64,000 nt of DNA. It comes from Dryococelus australis. Its lineage: Eukaryota; Arthropoda; Insecta; Phasmatodea; Phasmatidae. The stretch's first letter is position 1; each line of letters begins with the position of its first letter. The stretch covers positions 135,249,663 to 135,313,662 of the forward strand of contig CM057000.1 in NCBI GenBank assembly GCA_029891345.1, in the 5' to 3' direction. Shown piece after piece: positions 45,691 to 58,908 of this stretch. Position numbers and translations under genes: made by a program. Under the pieces are notes generated by a model. The model saw only the letters and a program-made list of their open reading frames with translations, was not told where the DNA came from and searched no databases.

Positions 45691-48352
45691 GAAATTTATG
45701 TCAACCTTTCAAGTTGCACTTTATTTTTATCATGTGATCTAATTTTTTTATTTTTTTTATTTTGTTACTAATTTTTTTTAGACTTTTGTGAACTGGGGTT
45801 GTTAATCATTTTCATATTTTCAAATAATAACCCTACTTTTTTTTAATTTACTGTCTTATAGTTTGGTTATTAAATTGACAATTTATAACTTCCCTTCACC
45901 TCACTGTTGTGTTCCTTAGTAGAAGGTTGATGATTTTAATTATTGTCTGTGATAAAGTAAAATTTCAAATTAAATTTTTACCCCTCGTTTACTCATGTCC
46001 TCTACGTGAAACCAGGCGAGCGAAGTAAGTGTTTTTATTTTCGCTTATATTTCATGGCCGTCATAGTCGCCAATTCTCATGCAGATGTAGCTATTTTCCA
46101 AGGTGTGGGAATACGTAAATTCTGGCTTCCTTCCTATTCTCACAACTGATTTTTTTTTCTCGTCGAATAACAATTATGTTATTCGATGCATTGTTTAATA
46201 TTTATGTTAATCATTTAACTACTCACGATGACCAATAGCGAAAAAGGAATTTCAGAGACCTTCGTCGTCAGGCTGAAACGTCTGTGGAGTTAGCGTCACG
46301 TGATTGTCTCTCTGTGTAAGCGATGCTGGGCGGCACAAACTAACATTTACCTGTGCAAACGAGGGCATTGTTTTCCTAGTGTCCGGGACTTCATTAATTT
46401 TGCTGTGATTGCCAATTATTGGTGCTGACGTGTGCATAGACATGACGCAGACTGAAAGACGTGGTTACCAGTTATAATATGGCATCTTATATAAGAATAA
46501 CATATATGAAAACAATATCAAATATTAAATAGACCGATTAAGATAACTTTATGCTTAAAACACACTATTGATAGAAGTACTTACACACGTTAGAAACTAT
46601 GTATTTACTAATTATAGCGAAAATAAGATTTTACTGGTATACACAATAAATTAATTTATGGTTGAAGGGAGTGGCATTTTTGTCTGTGTATGTGTACTAT
46701 AAACCACGTACTTAATTTTTGGCATATGTATTTGACAATATAACCAAACTCAATATTACTTTTTATCCAGATAGTATCTATTAGAAAAATCCTAAATAGA
46801 AACTCTTTTGAGAAATTTGTTTATAAGATATTGCTGTTTAGAGAAAAAAAAGTTTTTATGCCATATCTAAGAGACCAATCCACCGATTTCCACCACATTT
46901 TTCACAAAAGTTGCTTTATGGTAGGCCATGTGAACTTATGTGAATTGAGTGGCTCAGACACTTATTTACAAAATGGTGGCAGTGTAAAAATTTTAGCTTA
47001 CTATCATTCAAAACATTAGATTGATTACATCTGAAGTTAGTTGATGCTCGGAATCCTACTTCCATGATGCAGTTGATTGCACGCTACCTTCATTTTACTA
47101 GTTTTTTCCTGAATACGAATCTCGGGTAAGTCACACGTGTATTTTAATTGTCTTGGTACTGTTTCTCGTTTCATCTCTAATGATATTGCTTTCAATGTTA
47201 CGTCAAAGCCTACCTAACATCTAAAACTTTTAAGAATTTCACTGAAATTTATTTTCACCCATGTATAAAAAAGTAGGCTCATTAGTTATCAGTAACATGT
47301 TGTTGTTATTTTTGTTGGGGTTGATTATTTCGAGAAAATAAATATATTAAGAATTTGTGCGCAGTTGCTATAAAATAAACAATTGTCAGTCTTATTTTTA
47401 AAACATTTAATTGTTTCAATATTTATAAGGTGAATTTCAAAAATCATTTGAATATTATTTAATTAAATCGACCTATAATGAATGGAACCCGTAAATTTGT
47501 GATTATTAAAATAACATTTTAATGGAACAAATGTTATTAAGTTGTGTATTTTGGGCGTATCGAGGACAAGGTTTGCGGAGTAAAATTTAAAATAGTCCAT
47601 GTTATGAAATCAAACTTGAGCGTTGTTATCGCTCAAGTTATAGAAGAAAAATTACGTTAATGTGGAAACTCTTAGGTATAAGTTCTTTGTAAGAAACTTC
47701 AAAAATGTTGTGATGTTAAACAAAACAAAATTAAATAAATCACCGAAAGCTTTGTTCTATAGTTGTTCCGAATAAAAATACGGGTTATATTTGACTTGTC
47801 AAGAGCCATTGCATTTTCACGTTTAAATTAATAAATAAAGAATTAGCTTATGAAAAATTTATGTGGAGGCCCGCTTCAGTTATTTCTATGTAATATGACG
47901 ATGTTTTAACAATCTTATGAGTATCAAAATGACAAGAAATAACTACTTACATTTATAAATTTATAACTCATAGAGTGTAATGAAAGCAATTTTACAGCGT
48001 GAAATCACATATGAGATGTAAATTAGACTTTTTTTTTTGTCGTTTCATCATTATACTCTTAAAAGATATAATTTGGTGTTTATTTGTCATTTCCAGACCA
48101 AAAAATAAATTGAGAAATGAACGTCAACCATATTAATGTATATATATTTTTTCATTAAATGTACAAATGCACGTATTTTTAAACACTTCGGTTTTGTTAC
48201 TTGCAGCTTTTGTCATCCATGAAAACTTAACACGCGTTTTAGTAACAGGTGATATTTAGTAACAGGTGATATTTGCAGAACAGTTGAAGATTTGTAAGGC
48301 AGAAAGATTTTGACAATGCTAAATTTACATTTAAATCAACAATTGAAAAATC
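45691..48352. other. 2.7 kb anonymous AT-rich DNA
   Basis: No supported gene. A 17-bp direct duplication (AGTAACAGGTGATATTT) lies at 48241-48274. Confidence 0.45.
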
Positions 48353-48559
48353 ACTTGAAATCAACCTTTGAAAAATACCACTGCCCCTACCTGCATGTAT
48401 TTAAAAATAATTTCGCAGCTTTACTTGATCGACGCATGAATAGTGTGACCTGTCCAATCAATGTTAATTTTACACATGGCTGAAGTATACGGAATGTGTA
48501 AACAAGTAGATCTTTAACAGGGCTTTCAAAAGCGCTCACTTTAACGGGAACAGACTTTA
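48353..48559 (-). mobile_element. MITE family A, copy 15 (internal deletion)
   Basis: Both outer parts of an inverted family A element are present (TTGAAATCAACCTTTG and CAGGGCTTTCAAAAGCG), but about 200 bp of the middle is missing. The junction is near 48404. Confidence 0.8.
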
Positions 48560-49870
48560 CACTGTTTTCTTCTAGTGAGAGTTGGAATCGTCTGTTTAAA
48601 AACTATTTAAGTAAGAAAATCCACTCACACAGAATTATCAGTATAGATTGAACTAATAAATTGTTATACATGTTCAAAGAAAATATTAACTAATGTATGG
48701 AACTAGCATTTGCAGATGTAGTAAAAAAAATGTCGTCGTGTTAATTGCTATTTTCAGTCGACGTTTGCGCTCTCCTTTGTGGACGATAGGTTTAAAATTA
48801 AATATTTTATATCAATAATATTTCTTAAATGATTTAACACTACTGTCCCATTGATTGGAGGGACGAAGCTCAGAATTTATCATCCCGAATAGTGACATGG
48901 ACGTATTCAGAATACACAATTGACTGGAGGAAATTTTAAAACAATCTCGGTATTTTCTGTTTTTAGTATAACGGTGTAATTATTTGTGATGTAGCTTTAT
49001 ATATTTTGTACTAGTTTTACTCAACATATTAGTCAGAAAGAGTAAAAAAAAATTCAAATGCAAGTAATGAGCATTTACGTTAACTGAATAATCACGAACT
49101 TTTTTCCGTTGTGCAAAGTCGAGGGCGTGGAACAAATTAAAGGTCTGCGATTTTCTGAACATGGGAGGAAATCTAGTTACATCAACTGCGGTGACGACAG
49201 TGTTCCAGTTCGTAATCCCAAAATACATGTGAACGTACCAGTTACTCGGTGGACTGGAATCATGGGATTGTTTCCTGAGCTGGCGTGATGATATCGTTGC
49301 TCGCCTCTCGGCCAGTGAGCACGCCTAGGCAGCAGTCGACAGCACGACAACGGGTTGGCTGTGAAGTAATGCGGTGCTTATTTCTCGCAAACGACTTCCT
49401 GGCGAAAGAGCATTTCATTCGCCGCAGCGTTAAAAAAAAAAAAACTTAAAGTTAGGTGCAATATTTTTTTTTATCGTATATCCAGGGCGCGCAAACACTT
49501 TTTCCGCTGGTTTAAATTTGTTTGGTAACAGCACAGCATCGAAGTATACCATCGTCAAGTCATGCTCTTTTCACTAGATCCTGAGAAATGGATGTGTGTA
49601 CTTGGCTTTTTTTTTTTTTAATGATAACTAATAAATAACGTTTTAATTTCTGTGGAAGTGGTATAAACTACGTGTTTCAGTCTTCAGAAATTCTTCCATG
49701 TAATATATATATATATAATATCTTTAAATTTACAAGGACAGATTGGATGGGAAAAAGTGATTCGTAAGTGATGTGTGACATAGGTGAGGTTAATAAATTA
49801 TAACACTAATGGAATAAAATTTTGATTGCCGTAATCAATAAGCTGAACGAAACAATGAAACTTGTGAGGT
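48560..49870. other. anonymous AT-rich DNA
   Basis: Nothing recognisable. Confidence 0.45.
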
Positions 49871-50047
49871 AATACAGCGGCTAAATCCGGACAGGCTACT
49901 TTGAAACACACAGTATCAGCAGCAATACTAATACAGCGGCTAAATCCGGACGGACTACTTTGAAACACACAGTATCAGCAGCAATACTAATACAGCTGCT
50001 AAATCCGGACAGACTACTTTGAAACACACAGCATCAGCAGCGATACT
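49871..50047. repeat. 59-bp tandem repeat, 3 units
   Basis: Units start at 49871, 49930 and 49989 with AATACAGCGGCTAAATCCGG (third unit AATACAGCTGC). They differ by a few substitutions. Confidence 0.97.
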
Positions 50048-51121
50048 AATACCAACATCATACCGAGGAATATCCTTAGAATTACATTGTCTAACTTGAT
50101 TTTACTGTGTCTCACCGACATTAGATGAATTAAGAAGATAAATAAATAAATATAATAGGCTGTGTACTTGTAGTTTCATACATTTACTCAAAAAAAATGT
50201 TATGATACATGAATAAACGAACAAATATTGTTTTCTTTACAAAAAAATACGGCAACCCTCTCCGTGGTACCTTCAGGTACACAACATAAATATTAAGGTA
50301 AATATTACTATCACATTCACTCCGCTGAACAGTTGCCGTTAATGAGAGGAACTGCGTTCATCATGAATTAAATATCCAAGCACAATCAATTCAGTGAGCT
50401 ATGATCGTCATTGAAGGTGCCATACTCTTGGTATCTGAAGTTAATTTTTAACATATTGTGTATTCTATTAAACTTAATGAAAAAGGGCACTAAAATACCA
50501 TACTCACAAAGATATTTCAAGTGCAATCCACCTGACCAAGAAAAAATTCACATCAAGATTATCAAACCCTCAAAGAAAAGAAAATAATAAAATACTATTA
50601 TACAATAGTTATTTTAGCAAAACTCTATGAATGCGTTACAATCTGAAAGGTCGGATAGAATAAGGCAGCATTCCCTTTTGTCGGCATGTTATCTGACCTA
50701 TATCACTTTTCTAAAAAATATATATATATATATATTTACCTAAAATATAATCAGTACCAAATTATCTAGAATGGTTACAGTATGTTGTGCGTAATCTCAT
50801 AGTCAAAATCCCTTTTTTATGACCAAAAATCAAATATTCCAAATTCTAACTCCATGGATCGTCACACTTGCTATAGTGATAGCATTTAATTAGGCTCCTT
50901 ATTTCTTGTCAAAATAATTCCCTGAGAATTGTAAACTAAAACGCTCCCGCCCCCTTCTTCGTAGCCTTCAAAGCATGTGACGTCACGAAGATGCGCCAGC
51001 GACATCCAAGATTGTTTGAAAAAGTTCTGGGGGTTTTTTATGTGTGCGACGAGCGGAATATAAGGGCGTGGCTTTCTCCTTTCGGCCAGAGGGGCAGAGA
51101 GGGACTCGGAACAGTCACAAT
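50048..51121. other. anonymous DNA
   Basis: A (TA)n run lies near 50719-50735. 50980-51120 is more GC-rich, with GAATATAAGGGCGTGG (a TATA-like box) 70 bp before the direct repeat. It could be a promoter-like part of the same element. Confidence 0.4.
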
Positions 51122-51408
51122 CCTTGGAAATTTGTTACTCCGCTGGTGGGGGGTTAACTATTTATTAATTATGAAAATAAGAGTCAATATTTCACTGCAT
51201 TTTTAACGGGGTTTCCTGTGGAGTTAGTTGCTAATGTACTCAGGTGTTTTGATATTTGTAAAAGTTTAGGTTTGTTCAGTTTTGTACATTTATTCGACTT
51301 TGTATAACTGTTGTGTTCGCGTTATTTTGACGAATTGTTAAAAAAATATATATAGGGCATAGGTATTTCTTATAAAAGAATTTCTTAAAAGAATATTTTA
51401 AGCTATAT
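51122..51408 (+). repeat. 287-bp direct repeat, copy 1
   Basis: Nearly identical (about four differences) to 57948-58234 in the same orientation. It begins CCTTGGAAATTTGTTACTCC and ends TATTTTAAGCTATAT. It is non-coding. It could be part of a long terminal repeat or the 3' end of a retroelement. Confidence 0.95.
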
Positions 51409-51428
51409 ATATACATATGCATGGGGAT

Positions 51429-51491
51429 GTGGTCAAGCACTTAGTCAGCGAGGGCACCAAGGCAGTCACCAAGTACACCAGCTCCACGTGA
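51429..51491 (+). pseudogene. histone H2B C-terminal fragment
   Basis: The frame reads VVKHLVSEGTKAVTKYTSST and then TGA. The last 18 residues of animal H2B, the C-terminal helix, are matched at 16 positions, including the invariant SEGTKAVTKYTSS. Differences are a Leu for Ala after KH and a final Thr for Lys. The rest of H2B is missing: the sequence just upstream is the 287-bp direct repeat. No histone 3' stem-loop follows. This is a truncated gene fragment joined to repeat DNA. Confidence 0.8.
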
Positions 51492-51493
51492 GC

Positions 51494-51856
51494 TGCCCCC
51501 ATGATCACACATGGCCAGTCATAGTGTCTTCTGCGCCGACAGTGTTTGACTCCATAACACAGAGCGATACATTTGCAGTAGTGCCTTGAACATCCGGAGT
51601 TGGTGCAGGAATCACATCGCGTTGTGTCTTCCGAATAACCACGCTTCACTCTGGGTGTTGACAATGGTCGTACAAGAAACTGGCGCCGCAGAGGTGAGCG
51701 TCAGTACCAAACGGACATTCACGTGTGCCATAAGGCTCGTACATCTCGAGTTATGGTTTAGGCCACCATTATTACTTACGACTCAAGTACAAGTGTTAGA
51801 GCATGACGCATTGCCAGGCCACCGGTGCATTACAGATGTCATACGTCCGCATTTTA
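51494..51856. other. anonymous DNA
   Basis: Balanced composition, between the H2B fragment and a small transposon. Open frames on both strands have no motif. Confidence 0.4.
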
Positions 51857-51858
51857 TA

Positions 51859-52368
51859 CAGGATGAGTCCTTTAAAAGAGACCCCGTGGGACATGTGTGT
51901 AACGGAGCGAGGGAATGAGGAAATACAGTCCAGTGTGACCACAACTTATAGAGTAAGGTGCTGGGAGTGTCCGCCAAGTGACCTTGAGTCACGGTGCGCG
52001 CAGCTCCCGCGCATTGAGTCGGTGTTCCAGGCAGATCGTGTCATCAGCCATGGAACAAACCAACCTATGCCACCCCGTTCACCAGCTTTATCAGTATGTG
52101 ATTCCTTCTTGTGGGACGCTCTAAAGGGACAGGAACAACCCGCACACACTCGAAGAACTCCAGACCAACATTATCACAGCCATCGATGCCATCCCGCAGC
52201 ATGTCCTCCACAACTTTTGGTGTTGTCTGAACACCTGCCTTGAGGTCAATGGCGGCCACTTCCAGCATCTACTATAGGTATTTTGTTGTCACACTGATCT
52301 GTATTTCCTCATTCCCTCGCTCCGTTACACACATGTCCCACGGGGCCTCTTTTAAAGGACTCGCTCTG
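51859..52368 (+). mobile_element. 510-bp miniature transposon with transposase remnant
   Basis: Inverted repeats of about 85 bp (CAGGATGAGTCCTTTAAAAG at the left and its counterpart at the right), flanked by TA on both sides (51857-51858, 52369-52370). A TA target fits the IS630/Tc1/mariner group, as does the transposase tail inside. Confidence 0.8.
52074..52277 (+). pseudogene. transposase C-terminal remnant
   Basis: SVCDSFLWDALKG in one frame (about 52095-52133) matches the DFFLWGxLK block of IS630/Tc1/mariner-like transposases. After a frameshift near 52140, the other frame continues TLEELQTNIITAID ... LEVNGGHFQHLL and a TAG at 52275-52277. This is the characteristic C-terminal end of these insect proteins. 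The catalytic domain proper and the N-terminal DNA-binding region are gone, so the element cannot move itself. Confidence 0.75.
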
Positions 52369-52370
52369 TA

Positions 52371-52984
52371 CTTTGTACTCTGTAAAAAAAAACGACCACA
52401 TTCGGCAGGCCTGTTGCTCGCTATCAAACCAAAAAACTGTACATATGTCCCTTTGTTTTACCATGTACATTGTAAGCAGTGCCAATTATTTTCAGATTTC
52501 CTGTTTGCATACATAGAATTACAGTCGCATGCAATTTGTTGATTGACTTTGTTAGTACAGTTCTGTTACAGGATTTAAACCAAAAAGGTGTGTGTGAATG
52601 TATAGCAGCCATGCATGTCTCAATAAGTGAATGCGTTAACTACATAATTTTTGTCATCAGCCATGGTTCCGAATGAGGTATACACATTAAAAGATTCATT
52701 GTAATGGGTACATCCGTGCCAAAATCTTTCGACGTATCCCCGAAAGGCGCTTGCTGACGTTCATGTAAGCACACCACAAGCCCAACTCACAAACTCACAG
52801 ACACTAGGACATGACCTCTGAAGCCATTCTCTTGCAGGTATCGATTGTTTTTTTGTCTCTAGCGTTAAGCCAGAGATTATAACCGACATATGCAACAACT
52901 CAGACTCTACGTGATTATTCAGAAATGTACCATACCAGTGTATATGCTTAGTGAGAAAGTGGAAGTGGTTATTTCCCCGCCCTA
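52371..52984. other. anonymous DNA
   Basis: Nothing recognisable. Confidence 0.45.
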
Positions 52985-53110
52985 TACATGTGTCGTAACG
53001 CCCCTACAGTTGCTCAGGAAACAGTCTAATGCGTAGGGAAGTTCCCAACTTTGTATAGTAGCGACGCTGAACATTCCCATATATGCAGCTTGATGTTGAT
53101 GTATAGTATA
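52985..53110 (+). repeat. single arm of the foldback family at 62931-63650
   Basis: GCTCAGGAAACAGTCTAATGC and CTTTGTATAGTAGCGACGC match the right arm near 63500-63560. No inverted partner lies nearby. Confidence 0.75.
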
Positions 53111-54775
53111 TTTGTGAATCACCTTTAGAATATCGTATAATTGCTATTGATCGTGTAGGCAGTAAGATAGTGGATTTCCTTACATAGCTGCAACCAACAT
53201 AACAAAAGTAGAGCAAGCGGAGAAATTATATAAAACTACTGGAGGGACGACGAAACTTGCCCGTAATATTATGTTTCAATTTTCACGACATGCAAATAAA
53301 TACGTTATAAAAATTTAAAAAGTTTAGTTGCATTGCTTTTTTTTTTTTTTTTTTTTTTTTATATTATTCTGTTTACTAAAAATACTCTATTCCAACACTG
53401 ATGTGTTATATTTTTCTTTTGCATTCGAAACTATACTGTGTCAACAAAAAGTCAAGCAAAGCAACGGAAATAATTACTTTTTTGCCTATGTAATTTGGTA
53501 CTGTTTTCCATATATTCGCTCGGTCATTTACTGTAATTTATTAATATATTAGAAATAGGTATATTTAGGAATATAATGATTTACTTGTTTCTATAAATTT
53601 CCTTGTATACATTTACAAAATTACTACAAATGTTTGATTACATAGACTGCGAGCAATTGTTCTGATTGTTCCGCCTGGCAAAGATTTGTTGGCATGGTAA
53701 CGTGCACTATAAATATTTCAGTTTGAAATACGCAGGAATTTTCTCCCTTGATTAACTAAACATTGAAAGAATTTTATTTTAACAAATTATGATATATTGT
53801 TATAAAACGTATACCTACTTCTCTACAACTAAAACAGCACTTTTCCAACAAGTTTCGTAGATTCTCTTTCAGTTTGTAATACAGTCTGCATGTAATGTAG
53901 CTTGCAATAATGTAAGGTAATCTGTCCTAGTAGTACATTGGAGGCAGTTAGTACGTCTATGCAAAATAAACTAACAGAAAACCCACATGCGGTAATATTT
54001 TCTCTGATGTCGCACGACTATACAGCATCTACGTTTTGGACTCATATGGGACACTTCTGTAATAAGACTGCAGTTTTTTTTAATAGACAATTTCCGTAAT
54101 CTCGAAACACATTATATGAGTTATTTGGAGTGTTTGCATAACGTATGTTCTTTTAAAGGCATGCCAATAATGTTACGATCATTTTGCATGCAATAATCAG
54201 TGCGCCTTTCTTGCATATAGTACACAGATTAACAAGACAAACTCTGATTTTCTTTACATCTATGGATGTTAAGCTCTAATCCTTAGGGAAATCTCACGTA
54301 CACACAACTACAATAAAGAGGGTACGCCAAGCTAAGCAATAACTTCGGAGTTCCTTGTGGAGGTGTATACTTTTGTTACCTTACCACTCCACAGTATGCG
54401 AACAAAGTGTGCCGCAAACATGCTTCGGACTGCTGCAGTAGTCTGAAAAAAATTTTCTGGCATCTCGAAAAATTTTTTGTACTATTCGTGTCAGCACATA
54501 CGGCAAACAGAATTCTTCGTATGTGATCTACCCATTTCCTAACGTAGCAAAATATTGTTTTTCAGACTTTTGTACTACCTAAAAATTTTAATTTTTCAGG
54601 TTTTTCTTTTATATGTTATTTCTAGTAACATTTTGACACGCACCGAATAAAAAATTTTCCTTATGCAAGCAAGACGACAGGTAAGCATTAAGAAAGTATT
54701 ATTTTATTGCGATACTTGTTCGAGCGCCGTTGAAATAATACTTTTTTTTAATACTTTGGAGCTCCACTCGCCCCC
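53111..54775. other. anonymous AT-rich DNA
   Basis: A T-run of about 24 bases ends near 53360. No gene or repeat identified. Confidence 0.45.
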
Positions 54776-54829
54776 CGTAATAGGATTACCGGGCGGTTGG
54801 AGGGGGGGGGGGGCCATGGTCGTGGAGTA

Positions 54830-55035
54830 GGAGTAACACATAAAGAGGTAAATGACGTCACCAAATTAAAATACGCTTATTATGCCGTGGTATTGTCGGA
54901 TTCAGTTTCAGCGGGATGGGGACTTTTATTAAATTATCTGTCTTTTAATTAATTTCGGCAGCGATGCGCAGTTCGCACCATCAATTTTTCCGAGTCGACT
55001 AATTAATTTCCACTTAATCACCGTTTAATGATACG
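54830..55035. promoter_or_regulatory. possible conserved regulatory block (TAAT cores)
   Basis: TTTTAATTAATTTCGGC, GACTAATTAATTTCC, CTTAATCACC and GTTTAATGATAC occur within about 85 bp, after a balanced-composition block with GATTCAGTTTCAGCGGGATG. The pattern suggests a homeodomain-bound enhancer. This is inference only. Confidence 0.25.
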
Positions 55036-57947
55036 CACCCGCAAGTATTTCCTCATTCGTAAAAAAAAACGTACGTTTTAAATAACAGAGTAATTGCGTA
55101 TTTTTGTTAATTCTGTATTGCAAGCGTTCAACTTTACCTAGCACAAATGCTGGGAGTAACGAAATGTAATACTTCAACTTTCTAGTGATCTAAAAAGCAA
55201 TGTTGTGCAGTGAGCTTTTAAAACTTAACATTTCTCTCGTTCTCTTGATTAAAGAACTTTATTAATTTCGCGTAAACTTTTCAAAATGTTTTCATATGCC
55301 TTGCTGAATATTATTTTTTTGGCGCCGTTTATTCTGCGAGAGCAAATAAACTGTGTGGTTGTTTTTTTTTTTTTCAGTCGCTAGTCGCTAAGATAGCGCT
55401 GTAGTAACTAGAACAAGAGAACATAAAAGGTGCATCCCATTTCTGGAGGCAGATGTGAATTTTTGCACAGTTTTCCAATTGTGGAAAAGTTGTTTTTAAA
55501 ACTGAATACCGGATAACCCTCAAGTTAAACGCCCATTTAACATTATCACCTGCAAAAGAGGTCGATTGTCAGGCGAGCAATTTCGAATATGTTTTCTATC
55601 TTAACGTGCCTTTGTCATTAGTCTATAACCATGAATGTAGCGTTTTTGTTTACATAAAACGCCAAAACAGAAAATTTTAAATTTTCATGACAATGTGTCT
55701 GTGGTTTATTTTGTCTTAGCCATTAATTTTGGATTTTCATTCTTTACCAAAGAACGTTTAATATGCTAACATTTCAAGAAGAACTTTAAATTGAACGCAA
55801 GCTTTCTGTTAATTAAAAAAATCGTGAAAAATCGGAAAATTCAGGAAAAATGGTAAATAATCATGAAAAACCACATTTATGTCCAAGACAACTCTCTTGG
55901 ACTTATATAACTATAACCTTGGCCCTCAGTTACCATAAATCCGAAAAAGCGAGAAAAACCAACAAATTAAAAAAAATAGTAAAATTCCGGGAAAATTATA
56001 TCATTAACCACGGCTGCCATCATGGACTTCCATTATATTGACGCTAATCTCAGGTGACCTTGAACCTGAAACATCTATAAACATAGCAAAAAATCGTATA
56101 AAATGAAAATGATTAAAAAAATTAATAACATTGATATTTGACAAATGATTAAAACTGTGGAAAATTTTCCCTAAATAAAATTATTCCTCAAGTACTTTCA
56201 TGTAGGAGGTCCAGGGTTCGACTCTCGTAAAGATAGTGGAACTCGCTCATTCTAAGTACACTGGCCAACAGGTAAATGCACCCGAACACGGCTAACTATT
56301 TGCCCCCCCCCCCCCCCAACCATACCAAATACCCCTTTTCAACGAATCATTGGCCTTATCTTACCTGCACCTGACCCCCTCCCTCTCACGATCATTTCAC
56401 TGCTATAGTGCGACCTCTACAACTAGCACTGGACTGCGCTCGTGATTGGCTGTTACTCACGTGATATTTCTACCTCTGCAGATAATGTAGTGTGGTCAAT
56501 AACCTCACGGCCCAGTTCTTTGTCTGATGCAAGAAAGTTATTTTTATTGTTCGAATTTGCCATGACGGTTCAGTTATTGAAACGTTTAAATATGAATTAA
56601 TTAGTTCAATTTTAATATATAATTGAGCATATATCAATTTTTTATGTAAGCACATTTTGCAAGAATACTCCCGATAAGTGGCACAATTATAATAATTCCT
56701 ATGGTTGTATGTAAGAATATGTATTGGTACTTATGAAAAAATATATTTTAATAATCGATAGTATATACATTTATACGTACACAGTTATTAAAATCATAAT
56801 ACATGCTACATGATTTTGAAAACAAATCTTTCATTCATCAGTGTCTCCATTTTCGGAATACATATTGTCCTTGGTGTAAAGAACCATGTCTTCCTCTACT
56901 GCGTCGACTAAATATTTGGTTGGTGTAGAATTAGGCAGAAAAAAAAACAGGCAGTTTCCACAAATCGTAAATCATTGGAGGCCGCTTTTGTGGTAACCAC
57001 GGAAAGCTCTTCCCCATAACAGCTTCAATGCCGCTTTCTTGTGATGGTCTACTAAGAACAATATCCTATCAGTGCGTGAAAGGATGTGGTCGCCACGCAA
57101 CCCGCCTTTAGTGTTCCATGATTTGTGGAAACTCTCATGGCTTTCCTGCCTAAATTCCCCACCAATAGGAGATTCAGTCGATGCTGTAGAGGAAGAAGTA
57201 GTTTTTTTTTTTTTTGTACACAGAACTATATGTATTCTGAAAATGAAGGCACTGCCGAGTGAATGACTTTTTTTTTATTCACGCAACATATATTATGATT
57301 CCAAGAACTGCGTGTGTTTTACATTGAACAGCCATAATGTCAAGTAATGCAACTTTAATATTTAGTTTATTTATCAAAGTATGTTCGAATTTAGGTAACA
57401 CAATGTAATGGCATAATTGCTTTGTGTTGTAAATTGAGGCATTTTTAGTTCTATACAAAGTAGATCATGCAATTAATATTTTATTTCAATTAGTATGATA
57501 TGTGGGAAAAGCAGTACTCTCTTGCATACTTAAATGTAAATAAGGCAATTAAAATGCATGGGCAGCATGAGTGAGAGGACCCTAAATAGTTGAAAGTTGA
57601 CCCTACATAATGCAATATGTAGGGTACTTTGTTTTAACTTCAGTGGGTAATACAAAACATAAAGAAATACAGTTGGTACGATTGGTATGCATTCCGTTTT
57701 ATTTCTATGGAAAATTCGGGGTACAGTCTGTTGCTAGCATGGACAAAAAGGGTACTGGACTAAAAAAAAACCACCTTTAAACCGCTGGGAAAACTATAAT
57801 GTCAGCGACGAAAACTCCATTTTCTGTAGTAAAGTGAATGCTCTTCAATTTTCTTAAAACTTATTTTACTGTGAAATCAATACTAACGGATATAGGCTAT
57901 AAAATGTGATTGTGTACTTTTTTACAGTGTAGCACAACGAGCACAGC
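55036..57947. other. 2.9 kb anonymous AT-rich DNA
   Basis: GGTCCAGGGTTCGACTCTCG near 56208 is a box B-like scrap of a tRNA-derived SINE. A C-run lies near 56305-56320. No gene supported. Confidence 0.4.
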
Positions 57948-58234
57948 CCTTGGAAATTTGTTACTCCGCTGGTGGGGGGTTAACTATTTATTAATTATGA
58001 AAATAAGAGTCAATATTTTACTGCATTTTTAACGGTGTTTCCTGTGGAGTTAGTTGCTAATGTACTCAGGTGTTTTGATATTTGTAAAAGTTTAGGTTTG
58101 TTCAGTTTTGTACATTTATTCGACTTTGTATAACTGTTGTGTTCGCGTTATTTTGACGAATTGTTAAAAATATATATATAGAGCATAGGTATTTCTTATA
58201 AAAGAATTTCTTAAAAGAATATTTTAAGCTATAT
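57948..58234 (+). repeat. 287-bp direct repeat, copy 2
   Basis: About 98-99% identical to 51122-51408. The upstream and downstream flanks of the two copies differ, so the repeat boundaries are real. Confidence 0.95.
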
Positions 58235-58908
58235 TAATAGGTAGAGCACATCAGTAAATGATGTTTTATTGAACAGAATTATCATATAATTTATAATTAC
58301 GTGATTATTAACTGGTGGAGATTAAATGGAATATCATTATGCTAATTAACTCCTGTATGATTAATTATCACTCGCCGCTACTATTGTGATTCCAAATGGA
58401 AAGTCCCCACCTTATTCATGTTGCCGGATGCTGTTTCTTGTAGGCGGTTAACGACGGCCGGACATACCCATCTCCGTGTCCTTCTCGTTGCAATGGCTCG
58501 ACGAGGAAAGACGCCGCGCCCAGCGTTACGCTAGCCTATATCGGGCGCGTTGTTTAACATATTCAGCCCAAATTACTGGCCTGGTAGAGGGGTTTCTGCA
58601 GCTGATTTTCGCAGTGCGTTGATGTAATCACGCTCGTGTCCTGGTTCAGTGTTTGAAGGTGTGATGAGGCAGGCCGTCCACCTAAGGCCTGATCACATCG
58701 TACACTACGCATGCGCCGAGTGGCAGGATCGACGTGCGTGTGTGCGTGCGGCATTGAAACTTAGCGGGAATATTCCCTGCGTGGAACCAGCATCTTGCGA
58801 GTGCGACACGACTGTGGAGAATACTTGAGCTGCTCCCAAGCAAACACTATTGACATTGATCCCTGCATAGGACACAGTGGTAGTGGGGAGAGTTTAACGA
58901 GTCACTGA
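58235..58908. other. anonymous DNA with a TAAT-rich block
   Basis: 58318-58372 contains GCTAATTAACTCC and GATTAATTATCACTCG, homeodomain-type sites. 58440-58760 is GC-richer without a recognisable gene. Confidence 0.35.
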
